Position numbers and translations under genes: made by a program
Source of the DNA: JACKBJ01 sp964549495
Lineage (GTDB): Bacteria > Chloroflexota > Anaerolineae > Epilineales > Epilineaceae
DNA length: 40,203 bases
NCBI GenBank assembly: GCA_964549495.1
Contig: CAZJWJ010000045.1
Coordinates: 1 to 40,203, forward strand
Direction: 5' to 3'
The notes under the pieces: generated by a model
Told to the model about the DNA's origin: nothing
Seen by the model: the letters and a program-made list of their open reading frames with translations, nothing else
Databases searched by the model: none
Shown here: in pieces, positions 21,328-30,187 of the stretch
Layout: each line of letters opens with the position of its first letter
How positions within the stretch are numbered: the first letter of the stretch is position 1

Positions 21328-24300
21328 ATGTCGAAGCGCAGCCTTGCTCCATCGCGACTCACGACCGGAATCGGCCTGTTCCTGATCATCGTACTGTCAG
21401 GCGGGCACATCGCTACCCAGGGCGCTCCCGCCGCGCCGGAGGTCATCCGGGGAGCCGGCAACAGCGGGCTGAACATCGTCAACCTAGATGATCGACAGGC
21501 CGCCGACATCCACGTCGACCTCTACCCGCATGCCGGTGGCGAGCCCATCCGCATCGAAAGGCCCGGCGTCCCGCCGCGGTCGATGGCGCACCTGACGATG
21601 CCCGCCGAGGCCACACTGGCCGGCGGCGCATACGCGGCCATCATCCACTCGAATCGCCCCGTGGCCAGCCTGTGGCACAGCCACTGGCCGGACAGTGGCG
21701 CCACCGTGATGGCCGAGGATCTACAGGCAGAACGCGAGCTCTACCTCCTACCGGTACACAAGGGCTTTGTCGGGCAGGACAGCATCGTGGTCATTCAGAA
21801 CCCGGATCCGGAGCAGGCGGCCGATGTCGAGCTCGAGATCCTCGCCATGGGCAGTGACCGGCCGGTACTGGAAACCGGCCTGTCGATCGAAGGCGGCCGA
21901 TCGATCCGGCTCGACTTGGCCGAGCACGCGGCGCTGGCCGGCCTGCCGGAGGGCTTCGAGGGCTGGATGCGCTTGCGTGCGGATCGGCCGGTCGTCGCCG
22001 AGGGCATCGAGAACCTGCGGGCCAGTCAGCAAGGGGCTACCCACCACCCGGCGCTGCCGGCGAGCCGGCTCGAGTCGACGCATCTTGCGCCCATGCTCCT
22101 CTCCCGCTTCGGCGACGGCGGGCGGACCAGCGTCCTGCGCCTCTTCAACCCGGGGGCCGAGAGCCGTAGCGTGGAGATCGACCTCATCGGGCTGGAGGGT
22201 TCGTGCAAAGGGCAGCGCTACCTTCAGGGGCCGATCTCCATCGCGCCCTTCACGAGCCAAGGCCTTCCGCAGACCGGGGCCGTGCAAGCGGCCGAAGGGA
22301 CGATCGATCTGCCCGAAGACTGTGCATTGGCCGGCCACATCCGCGCTGATGGACCGCTGGCGGCCAGCGTGGAGATCCGCACTTCCGACGGCGAGCGAGC
22401 CGCCGGCTACGCCGCCGCTCTCCCGCGTGATGCCGCCGGCGAACTCATGCTGCCGGTCGTGCGGCGAGCGCATCTCCAGTACGGGATCGGATCCGCGATC
22501 CACGTACAGAACACCAGCGACGTCCAGGGCCCCGTGCGCCTGGAGCTCTTCGACGAACGCGGCCAGGCGGTCGCCTGCGGCTCGGCCTGCCAGGCAGAGA
22601 TCGAGGCCGGTGGTGCCCTGCGCTGGGATCTTGCGCAGATCGAGGCCTTCCCCGTGGGAATCGGTCACGCCGTCGTGACGAGCCAGCTAGGGCTGGTGGC
22701 CAGCCTGCTGGAGACGGTCGAGACCGGCGACTTCGATGACTCCGCCTACCTGGCCCTGCCGATCGGGGAGGCCCAGCCAAGCCTGCGCGCCCGGCCCCTG
22801 ATGCTCGCGGCCGGCCAGCAGCAGAGAACGGCAACACCGAGACCCAGCGCGACTCCGACCGGCCCCTCGCCCACCCCAATCCCGGGCGCGCTGACCATCT
22901 TCGCAATCGGCTTCGTCGACGTCGCGGGCGGCGGTGGCGCCTGCCCGGGCTGCGATGGTACCTTCGACCCGGTCGACGAAGCCTTCGCGCGCTTGCATCC
23001 CTTGGGAAGCTTGCGCTTCGAGGTGCGGGATGCCGACGGCGAGCTGGTGGCCGAGGCTGCAAGTGAAGCCTTGGAAACGCTTCAACGGGCCATGCTCCAG
23101 GTTCCACCCCTGGCGCCGGATGGCTACTACGATCTGCTCCTCGTCGACAGCGCCGAGGGCTACGAGGCCTGCGCCAGCGAGCCGATCCGCCGGCGCATCG
23201 AGGCCGAGGACTTTGCCCTGGGCAACGCCCGCCAGGACTTTCACTTCTGGACGGGCTGCCCGCCCATCCACCCCCTGCCGACCCTCGAGCCCAGCCCAGA
23301 GCCGAGCCCGGGCAACTTCGACCACCTGGGGACCTCGAGCCTACAGGTGAGCAATCTCGGCGATGCGGCGCTGGCCGCCATCGACGTGGACTTCCGCGCC
23401 TTCGGAAGCGGCGAGGTCCAGACCACGACGCAAGACGGCCCCTTCGCGCCTGGCCGCGTCGTCGACCTCTTGCCGCCCAGCGCATCGGGCCGCTATTCGG
23501 CCCTCGCCCGGAGTGACGAGCCCAGCTCGAACCTGGCTGTGCTGGCGCGCTTGTCCTGGCCCGAGAGCGGTGCTGCCCTGATCTACACCGCGCCGGAGGC
23601 CGACCGGTCGCTGATCGTACCCTGGCTGGCGCGTCATGCCTACAGGAACAACTCCGCATTGGTCCTCCAGAACGCCGATCCACAGCGTCCCGTCTCGCTC
23701 GAGATCCACGTCCACGAGCATGGATCGATCACGCCCCTGCGCAGCATGCGCATGCGCCTTCCGGCGGCCGGCTCGAGCCTGCTGCGGATGGACGGGGAGT
23801 CCGAACTGGCAGGCGTGCCGGATGGGTTCATCGGCTGGTTGCGGATCGAAGCCGAGGGCCCGGTGTCGGCCATCAGCCTCACCGAGATCGCAGGCCAGAA
23901 GACCATCCATGCCCTGCCGGGCTTCACCCCATCGGAGCTCTCGGACCGCATGGTCCTGCCCATGGCCTACAATTTCCAGTTCATCGAGTCTCACGATCCC
24001 GAGCAGCCCGAGTGGCAATCCTACAGCTCGGAGATCATGGTCATGAACCCCAATCCCCATCCGGTCGACCTGCGTCTGGAGTATCGTGCGGATGTGGATG
24101 ACGCCAATCCACTGGGCTGTCGTGGCCTGCGAATTCCGGAAGCCATGGTCACCATCGAGCCCGGCGGATCGAGGTGGTACTGGCCGCCGGGCTCCGACCT
24201 GCCCAACGGTTGTCGCGCCTCGGCCTGGATCCAGTCCGACGGCGGACCGGTCGCGGCCTTTGCATTCGTCACGGACCACCTGCGGATCGGAACCGCCCTG

Positions 24301-25239
24301 GCCGCATCGCCGGTCGATCGAGGCGCCCTGCGCAGCTTCCTGCCCTTGGTTCGCAAGTCTCACATCGCGGATCTCCTGATGAACACGCCGATCCACGTGG
24401 CCAACCTCGGGACGGAAGCGACCGATGTCGAGCTCCAGATCTTCGATTCGGAGGGCGAGGCCATCGACTGCGGGCCGGATTGCAGGGCCCGGCTAGCGGC
24501 CGGCCAAAACATGCGCTGGTGGCCCAGCGACATCGGGCAGTGGCCGGCGGGCAGCGTCGGCAGCGCGATGGTGATCGCCGACCAGCCCCTCGACGTCACC
24601 GCCATGGACCTATCGCTGCGGAGCACCGTCAACCCGGCGGCCTACCGAGCCCTGAGCCTGGACCGGCCGGCGCCTCGCGGCCTACCGCTGCTGCTGCGCA
24701 ACGCCCGGATCGAGGACTCCGGCGCGGTGCCGACCGAGTTGGGTCCGCCGGTCCTCGAGCTGCCCGACGCGCGGCCCGATTTGGACGAGGGTCGCCTGCG
24801 GGTGCCGCTGGCGATCCGGTCGCGCGGGCAGGTGCTCGAGCGCTTGTCGCTGCGCATCGAGTACGATCGGTCGTGGTTGCGGCTCGATCCGGCCGACCTC
24901 GATGCCGATGGACGGCCGGACGCCATCCATCCTTCCGACGGCCTCCGCCTGCGCGTGGACCTCGACGGCCAGGCCGGTGCCGGCCGGGCCTGGATCGACC
25001 TGGAGGCGGAGATGGAGGACGGATCGGCCTTGCCCGATGGGACCTTCGTCGAGATCATCCTGGATGTCATCGGCTCGCCGGCCGAAACCGGAGCCTGGGT
25101 CGGCGTCGCCGAACACCCCCTGGCCGTTGCGTGGTCCGATGCCGGCGAGCCTTGGCCCTTGGAGCTGCGCGGTGGTTGGCACCAGGAATCGTATCGGAAC
25201 TACCTTCCGCTCACCCTCCTCGGAGGCGCGACACGATGA
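21328..25239 (+). CDS. Large secreted surface protein with an internal duplication and a cohesin-like tail
   Basis: 1303 aa; AGGAGGT lies 8 nt upstream of the ATG. It has a signal peptide (about 1-32, GIGLFLIIVLSGG). Two related beta-rich modules follow, A (about 40-485) and B (about 668-1096). They share blocks such as SIVVIQNPDP / SALVLQNADP, LPEGFEGWMRLRA / VPDGFIGWLRIEA and LPVVRRAH / LPLVRKSH. Between them are a Thr/Pro-rich linker (494-520), a 130-residue domain with CPGC and a Pro/Ser linker (645-665). Residues 1141-1285 resemble a cohesin-type domain (RVPLAIRSRG, SLRIEYDRSWLRL, ADLDADGRPDAI). The protein ends YRNYLPLTLLGG, a tract typical of Chloroflexota exported proteins. An adhesive or structural role at the surface is inferred; no enzyme motif is visible. 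An ECF sigma gene follows 102 bp downstream. Confidence 0.85.
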   Translation: MSKRSLAPSRLTTGIGLFLIIVLSGGHIATQGAPAAPEVIRGAGNSGLNIVNLDDRQAADIHVDLYPHAGGEPIRIERPGVPPRSMAHLTMPAEATLAGGAYAAIIHSNRPVASLWHSHWPDSGATVMAEDLQAERELYLLPVHKGFVGQDSIVVIQNPDPEQAADVELEILAMGSDRPVLETGLSIEGGRSIRLDLAEHAALAGLPEGFEGWMRLRADRPVVAEGIENLRASQQGATHHPALPASRLESTHLAPMLLSRFGDGGRTSVLRLFNPGAESRSVEIDLIGLEGSCKGQRYLQGPISIAPFTSQGLPQTGAVQAAEGTIDLPEDCALAGHIRADGPLAASVEIRTSDGERAAGYAAALPRDAAGELMLPVVRRAHLQYGIGSAIHVQNTSDVQGPVRLELFDERGQAVACGSACQAEIEAGGALRWDLAQIEAFPVGIGHAVVTSQLGLVASLLETVETGDFDDSAYLALPIGEAQPSLRARPLMLAAGQQQRTATPRPSATPTGPSPTPIPGALTIFAIGFVDVAGGGGACPGCDGTFDPVDEAFARLHPLGSLRFEVRDADGELVAEAASEALETLQRAMLQVPPLAPDGYYDLLLVDSAEGYEACASEPIRRRIEAEDFALGNARQDFHFWTGCPPIHPLPTLEPSPEPSPGNFDHLGTSSLQVSNLGDAALAAIDVDFRAFGSGEVQTTTQDGPFAPGRVVDLLPPSASGRYSALARSDEPSSNLAVLARLSWPESGAALIYTAPEADRSLIVPWLARHAYRNNSALVLQNADPQRPVSLEIHVHEHGSITPLRSMRMRLPAAGSSLLRMDGESELAGVPDGFIGWLRIEAEGPVSAISLTEIAGQKTIHALPGFTPSELSDRMVLPMAYNFQFIESHDPEQPEWQSYSSEIMVMNPNPHPVDLRLEYRADVDDANPLGCRGLRIPEAMVTIEPGGSRWYWPPGSDLPNGCRASAWIQSDGGPVAAFAFVTDHLRIGTALAASPVDRGALRSFLPLVRKSHIADLLMNTPIHVANLGTEATDVELQIFDSEGEAIDCGPDCRARLAAGQNMRWWPSDIGQWPAGSVGSAMVIADQPLDVTAMDLSLRSTVNPAAYRALSLDRPAPRGLPLLLRNARIEDSGAVPTELGPPVLELPDARPDLDEGRLRVPLAIRSRGQVLERLSLRIEYDRSWLRLDPADLDADGRPDAIHPSDGLRLRVDLDGQAGAGRAWIDLEAEMEDGSALPDGTFVEIILDVIGSPAETGAWVGVAEHPLAVAWSDAGEPWPLELRGGWHQESYRNYLPLTLLGGATR

Positions 25240-25341
25240 TCGACGATTGCGAACGAGGCGAGGAACGGGGTCGATGCGCGGCGGTTCGCCGGACGACCCG
25301 ATGGGCACCGGGCCGAAGCGAGTCCATCGGGTGACGCGTGG

Positions 25342-25917
25342 ATGAGCCAGGACGAGGCCGGCCAGCCGGCCGCGGCGGACGCGGCGCGGGTCCGTCGCGT
25401 GCTGCAGGGCGAGGGCGCGGCCTTCGGCGAGCTCTACGATGCGCACGCCGACACGGTCTACCGCTACCTGCTCCTGCGCTGTCGCGACGCCGGCCTGGCG
25501 CGCGACCTGACCCAGGATGCCTTCGAACGGGCGCTCGAGGCCCTGCCGAGGCTGCGCGAGCCCCGGCGTTTCGCGGGCTGGCTCCTGCGCATCGCCCGCC
25601 ATCGACTGCTCGACCACTGGGACCGTCAGCGCCGCCGGCCGGACGCCGAGCCCTTGGATGCGCTGCCGCCCGACGTGGAAGGTCAGCCCATGTCTGAGAC
25701 CGCTTTGGCGGACCAGCTCCGGCTGGCCGGCCTGCCCTTCGAACAGCTGACCGAACGCCAGCGCCGCCTGATCGCCCTGCGCTTCGGCGCCGAGCTGAGC
25801 ATCCGCGAAGTGGCCGAGCAGCTGGGATGCAGTCCCCGCGCCGCCCGGCAGCTGCAGTACCGGGCGTTGCAGCGGCTGCGCGAGGCGGAATCGGGCGGAT
25901 CGGAGGGCGAAGCATGA
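25342..25917 (+). CDS. ECF-family RNA polymerase sigma factor
   Basis: 191 aa with only the two ECF domains. Sigma region 2 spans about 25-100 (FGELYDAHADTVYRYLLLR, DLTQDAFERALE, GWLLRIARHRLLDHWDRQRRR). Region 4 spans about 130-180 (LTERQRRLIALRFGAELSIREVAEQLGCSPRAARQLQYRALQRLR). It directs polymerase to a small regulon, normally while released from an anti-sigma factor. It overlaps the next gene by ATGA; that gene encodes a membrane protein and is the obvious anti-sigma candidate. Probable targets are this operon and neighbouring surface-protein genes, which is inference. Confidence 0.95.
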   Translation: MSQDEAGQPAAADAARVRRVLQGEGAAFGELYDAHADTVYRYLLLRCRDAGLARDLTQDAFERALEALPRLREPRRFAGWLLRIARHRLLDHWDRQRRRPDAEPLDALPPDVEGQPMSETALADQLRLAGLPFEQLTERQRRLIALRFGAELSIREVAEQLGCSPRAARQLQYRALQRLREAESGGSEGEA

Positions 25918-27098
25918 GCCGCTGGCCCTTCCGATGGCTCGGGTCGCGCGCCGCTGCGGCGCGCGACGAGGCACAAATCGAGGACCTCCAGCAGCGCTGG
26001 GAGGCCTTGCCCGGCCTGGACACGGGCGACCGCGCCGCGATGCGCGATCGACTGGTCGCGCAGGCGAGTCAGCGTCATGGACCGGGGGACGGCGCCGAGC
26101 CCTCGGCCGATGCCGCGAGATCCAGCGACGTGCGTCGTGACGTGCGCCCCCAAGGGCATGCCGGCCGGCGGACTGCACATACCCTCCGCTGGCCGGCCGC
26201 GCTGCTCTTCGGTGGGCTGCTGATCCTGACAGCCCTGCAATGGGCCGGCCGAGACCGACCGTCGACCGATCGGCAGCCCGGACCGGTACCACCTTGGCTC
26301 TCCGGGCCATCGCGGGCCGGTGAACCGCGGTCGCGCGCCGACGCGACATCGAGGGGCCCCGGTTCGGCTCCTCCAGGTGTTTCCACGGACTCGATACAGG
26401 CGCCGACCCCGAACCCGGGTGCCCCCGACCGGATGATGGACCCGACATCCCGAGATCCCTCCGCAACCAGAACGGGCGAATCGGCGGACGGGCCCGGGAG
26501 CATCGATGCCTTGGACACGGACCGGCAGCTATCTACACCTCGGACCGCGACCCGGTCGAGACCGGACCCGGATTCGGATCGACTCCCTTCGCCGACGGCC
26601 CCGCAGGGCGCCGCGATCCCGCGGCCTGACGACGCCAGAGACGCTCCTGCCACGACCACCGCCTCGAGTCCCAGCCGACCGAGGCCTCTGTCGCCGGACG
26701 GTCGGGATGGCTTCGTGGCGGGGCGTGTCCTCGACCCGGCCGGAACGGGCATCGCCGACGCGGTCGTGACCGCTTGGCGCATCGATGCGCCGGGGATCTT
26801 CGTCCAGCGCAGCGAGGCGGACGGTCGCTATCGCCTGGAGCTGCCGCCGGGCCGCTACCACCTGCACGCCGAGGCCCGCGATCGGGCGGAGCGGTGGTAC
26901 GATGGTGCGGAGGGCGGGCCGGACCGGGGTGGGGCCATCGAGCTGCGCCTGCGCGAGTCGGGGCGGACGGGCATCGACTTCGTGCTGCCGGCAGGGCCTT
27001 CGGAGGGCGCCAGCCTGCCGGGGGCGCGAGTGGACGACCGGTCAACGGTGGGTCGACTGGATATCGCCGGCGGCTTGCCGAGGAGGATCGAGGGATGA
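25914..27098 (+). CDS. Putative transmembrane anti-sigma factor with a carboxypeptidase-regulatory-like outer domain
   Basis: 394 aa, start ATG overlapping the sigma-factor stop. The cytoplasmic part (1-92) contains a helical stretch (RDEAQIEDLQQRWEALPGL) but no HxxxCxxC zinc motif. One membrane helix lies at about 93-110 (WPAALLFGGLLILTALQW). A long Pro/Ser/Thr/Asp-rich, probably disordered linker (115-262) follows. A beta-sandwich resembling the carboxypeptidase regulatory / Ig-like family ends the protein (265-345; GRVLDPAGTGIADAVVTAW, DGRYRLELPPGRYHLHAEA). The gene position and topology suggest an anti-sigma factor whose outer domain senses the envelope; the anti-sigma domain itself is not recognisable by eye. 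It overlaps the next gene by ATGA. Confidence 0.75.
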   Translation: MSRWPFRWLGSRAAAARDEAQIEDLQQRWEALPGLDTGDRAAMRDRLVAQASQRHGPGDGAEPSADAARSSDVRRDVRPQGHAGRRTAHTLRWPAALLFGGLLILTALQWAGRDRPSTDRQPGPVPPWLSGPSRAGEPRSRADATSRGPGSAPPGVSTDSIQAPTPNPGAPDRMMDPTSRDPSATRTGESADGPGSIDALDTDRQLSTPRTATRSRPDPDSDRLPSPTAPQGAAIPRPDDARDAPATTTASSPSRPRPLSPDGRDGFVAGRVLDPAGTGIADAVVTAWRIDAPGIFVQRSEADGRYRLELPPGRYHLHAEARDRAERWYDGAEGGPDRGGAIELRLRESGRTGIDFVLPAGPSEGASLPGARVDDRSTVGRLDIAGGLPRRIEG

Positions 27099-29782
27099 TC
27101 GACATGCTCGGATCGAAACACCTGCCGCCGCCGGCCCTGCGCGTTGGCCGGCCACTACTCGTCCTCCTCGTCATCCTGCTCGGCGGCCTGGGGGATGCGG
27201 TCGGGCCCGGCCGGCCAGATGTCGCCGCGGAATCGGGTGTCGTCGAGGCGCGCATCGGTGGCGCGACGACGGCCGTCGTTCCCTGGCGGGATCGGGTCTT
27301 CGCGCTGGTCGGCAGCCAGCTGCGCGTCTATGGCCTGGGTGAGCACGGGCGCATCGAGGCGACGGGACTGCGGATCGACCTGCCCGAGGTGGCCGAGGAC
27401 ATGGCGCTGATGGGCGATCGGCTCTACCTGCCGCTGCGTGGATCCGGCAGCCATGGCCAGGCGGAGCTCCGCGTGTACCAGCTCTGGCAGGAGGGCCTTC
27501 CCGAGCTGGTCGGCCGGCCGCTGCGCCTGCCGGCCCGCGAGTTGGGTGCCATCGCCCTAGACTACCCCACCGCCTACCTCTTGACCGAGGACCGCTTGCT
27601 CCTGATCGACATCAAGGATCCCGAGAGGCCGGCGTTGCGCCAGGCCTTGCATCTCGGCAGGCCCGCCACCTTCGAGGAGCGGCGGGCCTGGCGGGGCTCG
27701 GTCGTGGCCGCGGAGGGCCGGGTCTGGGTGGCCCGCCCCTGGGGCCTCTTCCGGGTGGACGATGCCGACGGCCGGCCCGTGGCCCGGCCCATGGATCTCG
27801 GCGACCATCGCGCCCTGGCCCTCGGGCCGCGGCATCTGGCGGCGGTCCAGGCCGACGGTAGGCTGGTCCTCTGGGAACGCGATCGGCTCGGCGCGCCGAC
27901 GGCCACCGTGCGGCAGGCGATCGAGGATCCCTCGGCCCTCGCCTGGCTGGGTGACCGGCTGCTGGTGGTCGGCCAGGCGGGACGCGCGCTGCGCCGGATC
28001 GACGTGTCCGATCCCGCGCGGCCGGAGCTCCTGGATCCCCTGCTGCCGCTGGCCATCGCCCGTTCCGAGGATGCCGTGCTGTCGCCGGCCGGCGCGGGGC
28101 TGCTTCTGGCGCTGGAACGCGGCGGCTTGATCCCGCTCGATGCCGAGGGAAGGCCGCGCGCGGGCCTCGACCGGCGCGAGCTGCCGCCGGTGGAGCAGCT
28201 GCACCTGCAGGCCGGCAAGGCCTTGGCGGCGGCGGGTGATGCGGGCCTCTACCAGCTGGACATGGCGGCCCCGGGCGGGCCTGCCCTCGAGTCCGGAATC
28301 GGCTTGGTCGCTTCGGGGGATCGGCTGCGGGAGATCGACCTGCTGCAGCCCTCGGAAGCGAGCGCCCAGCTCCGCTCCGGCCGCGAGGAAGCGGTGGTCT
28401 TCCGCGCGGTGACCGGCGACGTCCAGCATGCCTATGCCCTCACCGAGGCGCGTGGGCTGCTGATCCTGGACCTCGGGCCAGGGCGCATCGGGCCGGTGAT
28501 GGGCCATCTGCCCGACCTGCCGCGCGCGATGCGCGCCACGGCGCCCCTCTTGCGTGCCGGCCGGCTCTACCTGGCGGGCGGCGACGGCAGCTTGCGGATC
28601 GTCGACGTTCGCGACCCGCGCAATCCCCGACTGGCCGGCCAGCTGTCCGGGCTCGGCGCCCAGAACCTGGCCTGGTTCGAGGACCGCCTGCTGGTCAGCG
28701 GCCACGGCACGCAGTCGCAGGGACGGCTCACCGTGGTCGATCCCGTCGACCCCTCCCGGCCGCGGGTCACCGCGCGGCTCGAGCTGGCCCAGGTGCACGA
28801 GCGCATGAGCCTGATCGGTGGCCTGGCCTATCTGACCGGCGCGAGCGGTCGCGTCGAGGTGGTCGATCTGAGGGAGCCCGATCTGCCGGTGCTGCGCGGC
28901 GCACTGGGCTTCTCCGGCTTGGCGGCCGGCCAGTTGGCTGTCGACGGGGATACGATCCTGGCCGGCCAGCTGGCGCGGCTCGATCGTTTCCAGCGCTTCG
29001 GCAATGGCTCGCTCATGCACCTCGCGCGCGAGCCTCTGCCTGCTACCGGCCTCGACTGGCTGGGCCGGACCGATGTGCACATCGAGCGGGGCCGCGTGGT
29101 GATGCTCCGCGGGCGTGCTGGCATCTTCCTGCGCCAGCTCTCCGACGCGCCGATGGAGCGTGCGTTGCCACGGCGGCCCCTGTACCTTCCCAGCCTGGTC
29201 AAACAGACCGAGGAGAAGACCGCGGCGCCGGTATGCCACCGGCCGGCCATGGTGGCCTTGAGCGTGGATGCGTCCTTCGGTACCGCGCCACCGGCAGAGC
29301 GCGATGCCTTGCTGCGTTGGGTCCAGGACTATCGGGCGCGATCGGCGGTCGAGGGTCGGCAGCTGCTGCTGGGCCGCTTCGGTGCGCAGGCCGAGATGTT
29401 GCCGGACGCGGAGGCGCTGACCGAGACTCGTGGCGCCTCGGCTCCGACCGACCATCGCCTCGACCTGGCCATGGTCTTGGCCCGGCGCCAGGCCGAGATG
29501 CTGGGCATTGCCGAGCCGCGCGCGGCGCTGATCCTGCTGGCCGGCCCGGCGGTCGACCCGCACAGCCGGCAGCTGGCCGATCGGCGCGCGCGGGGCCTAC
29601 GCGATGCCGGCTGGCGCGTCGCGCGCATCGATCCGGCGCGGTCCAAAGGCGGCTCGTCGCCCGCGGAAGTCAGCGGTCTCGATCGCCTGGCATTGGATCT
29701 GGATGCGCAGCGGCCGGCCCGGGCACTGGATCTGGGCAGCCGGCTCGACGCGGCCGCGGCGGTCGTCGAGACCTGCCCTTGA
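27095..29782 (+). CDS. Secreted LVIVD-repeat propeller protein with a VWA-like C-terminal domain
   Basis: 895 aa, starting at the ATG that overlaps the previous stop; the frame is open upstream only as a shadow. A signal/anchor helix (about 19-36) is followed by a 650-residue beta-propeller region. It has LVIVD-type blocks such as LRIVDVRDPRNPRLAGQL, LTVVDPVDPSRPRVTARL and VEVVDLREPDLPVLRGAL. The tract LYLPSLVKQ (about 695) then leads to a domain (715-870) arranged like von Willebrand A: VALSVDASFG in the MIDAS position, then ALILLAGPAVD. The MIDAS is partial (DASFG instead of DxSxS). In Chloroflexota, as I recall, such YLP-tract-VWA endings are common. It is the probable output of the adjacent sigma/anti-sigma pair. 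Confidence 0.8.
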   Translation: MIDMLGSKHLPPPALRVGRPLLVLLVILLGGLGDAVGPGRPDVAAESGVVEARIGGATTAVVPWRDRVFALVGSQLRVYGLGEHGRIEATGLRIDLPEVAEDMALMGDRLYLPLRGSGSHGQAELRVYQLWQEGLPELVGRPLRLPARELGAIALDYPTAYLLTEDRLLLIDIKDPERPALRQALHLGRPATFEERRAWRGSVVAAEGRVWVARPWGLFRVDDADGRPVARPMDLGDHRALALGPRHLAAVQADGRLVLWERDRLGAPTATVRQAIEDPSALAWLGDRLLVVGQAGRALRRIDVSDPARPELLDPLLPLAIARSEDAVLSPAGAGLLLALERGGLIPLDAEGRPRAGLDRRELPPVEQLHLQAGKALAAAGDAGLYQLDMAAPGGPALESGIGLVASGDRLREIDLLQPSEASAQLRSGREEAVVFRAVTGDVQHAYALTEARGLLILDLGPGRIGPVMGHLPDLPRAMRATAPLLRAGRLYLAGGDGSLRIVDVRDPRNPRLAGQLSGLGAQNLAWFEDRLLVSGHGTQSQGRLTVVDPVDPSRPRVTARLELAQVHERMSLIGGLAYLTGASGRVEVVDLREPDLPVLRGALGFSGLAAGQLAVDGDTILAGQLARLDRFQRFGNGSLMHLAREPLPATGLDWLGRTDVHIERGRVVMLRGRAGIFLRQLSDAPMERALPRRPLYLPSLVKQTEEKTAAPVCHRPAMVALSVDASFGTAPPAERDALLRWVQDYRARSAVEGRQLLLGRFGAQAEMLPDAEALTETRGASAPTDHRLDLAMVLARRQAEMLGIAEPRAALILLAGPAVDPHSRQLADRRARGLRDAGWRVARIDPARSKGGSSPAEVSGLDRLALDLDAQRPARALDLGSRLDAAAAVVETCP

Positions 29783-29801
29783 CGCGATGATCTGGTGCCG
29801 T

Positions 29802-30062
29802 TCAGTCGTGTTCGTCCCAATCCCATCCCACGGCTGCTTCGCACTGCGCGAGGATCATTTCCTCGGCGATCATCCGCAGTTGCGCATCCATCATTCGGTA
29901 CCCTTGGGCCAAGTTCGCCTCGAAAGCTTCCCGCTCTAGCCGTGCAAGCCTGTCGGCGAGTGCCTGGCGGATGAGCTGGGTGCGGGAGACTCCGATCCGC
30001 GCGGCCAGTTGATCGACTGCGGCGAGCAGGTTCGTTGTCAGGGGGATCTGGATGCCTCGCAT
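29802..30062 (-). CDS. Ribbon-helix-helix DNA-binding protein, orphan antitoxin type
   Basis: 86 aa with an N-terminal ribbon-helix-helix fold: strand MRGIQIPLTTNLLAAV, then DQLAARIGVSRTQLIRQALADRL. The C-terminal half (45-86) is helical, acidic and ends WDWDEHD, like the toxin-neutralising tails of CopG/VapB antitoxins. No toxin gene is adjacent: downstream lies the converging surface-protein gene 20 bp away, and upstream a divergent membrane-protein gene. It may be a lone transcription regulator or the remnant of a toxin-antitoxin pair. Confidence 0.85.
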   Translation of the reverse strand: MRGIQIPLTTNLLAAVDQLAARIGVSRTQLIRQALADRLARLEREAFEANLAQGYRMMDAQLRMIAEEMILAQCEAAVGWDWDEHD

Positions 30063-30187
30063 GAAGATGCTCCATGGGTGGAGGCGAGTGCCGTTGTAAG
30101 GGAAGACCGATCGCCTCGAGCGTATGGTAGAGTCTGTTGAAGGTTTCCGACAATGCTCGGATGAGCGCAGCGGTCGAGGGAGGTGTC

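Noticed and set aside
26774..27094. N-terminal extension of the LVIVD/VWA protein
   Set aside because: It is a shadow of the anti-sigma candidate; the ATG at 27095 gives a signal peptide and an ATGA overlap.
29604..29939. Possible toxin partner for the orphan ribbon-helix-helix gene
   Set aside because: This plus-strand frame overlaps the surface-protein gene and the antitoxin-like gene antisense; no toxin motif.
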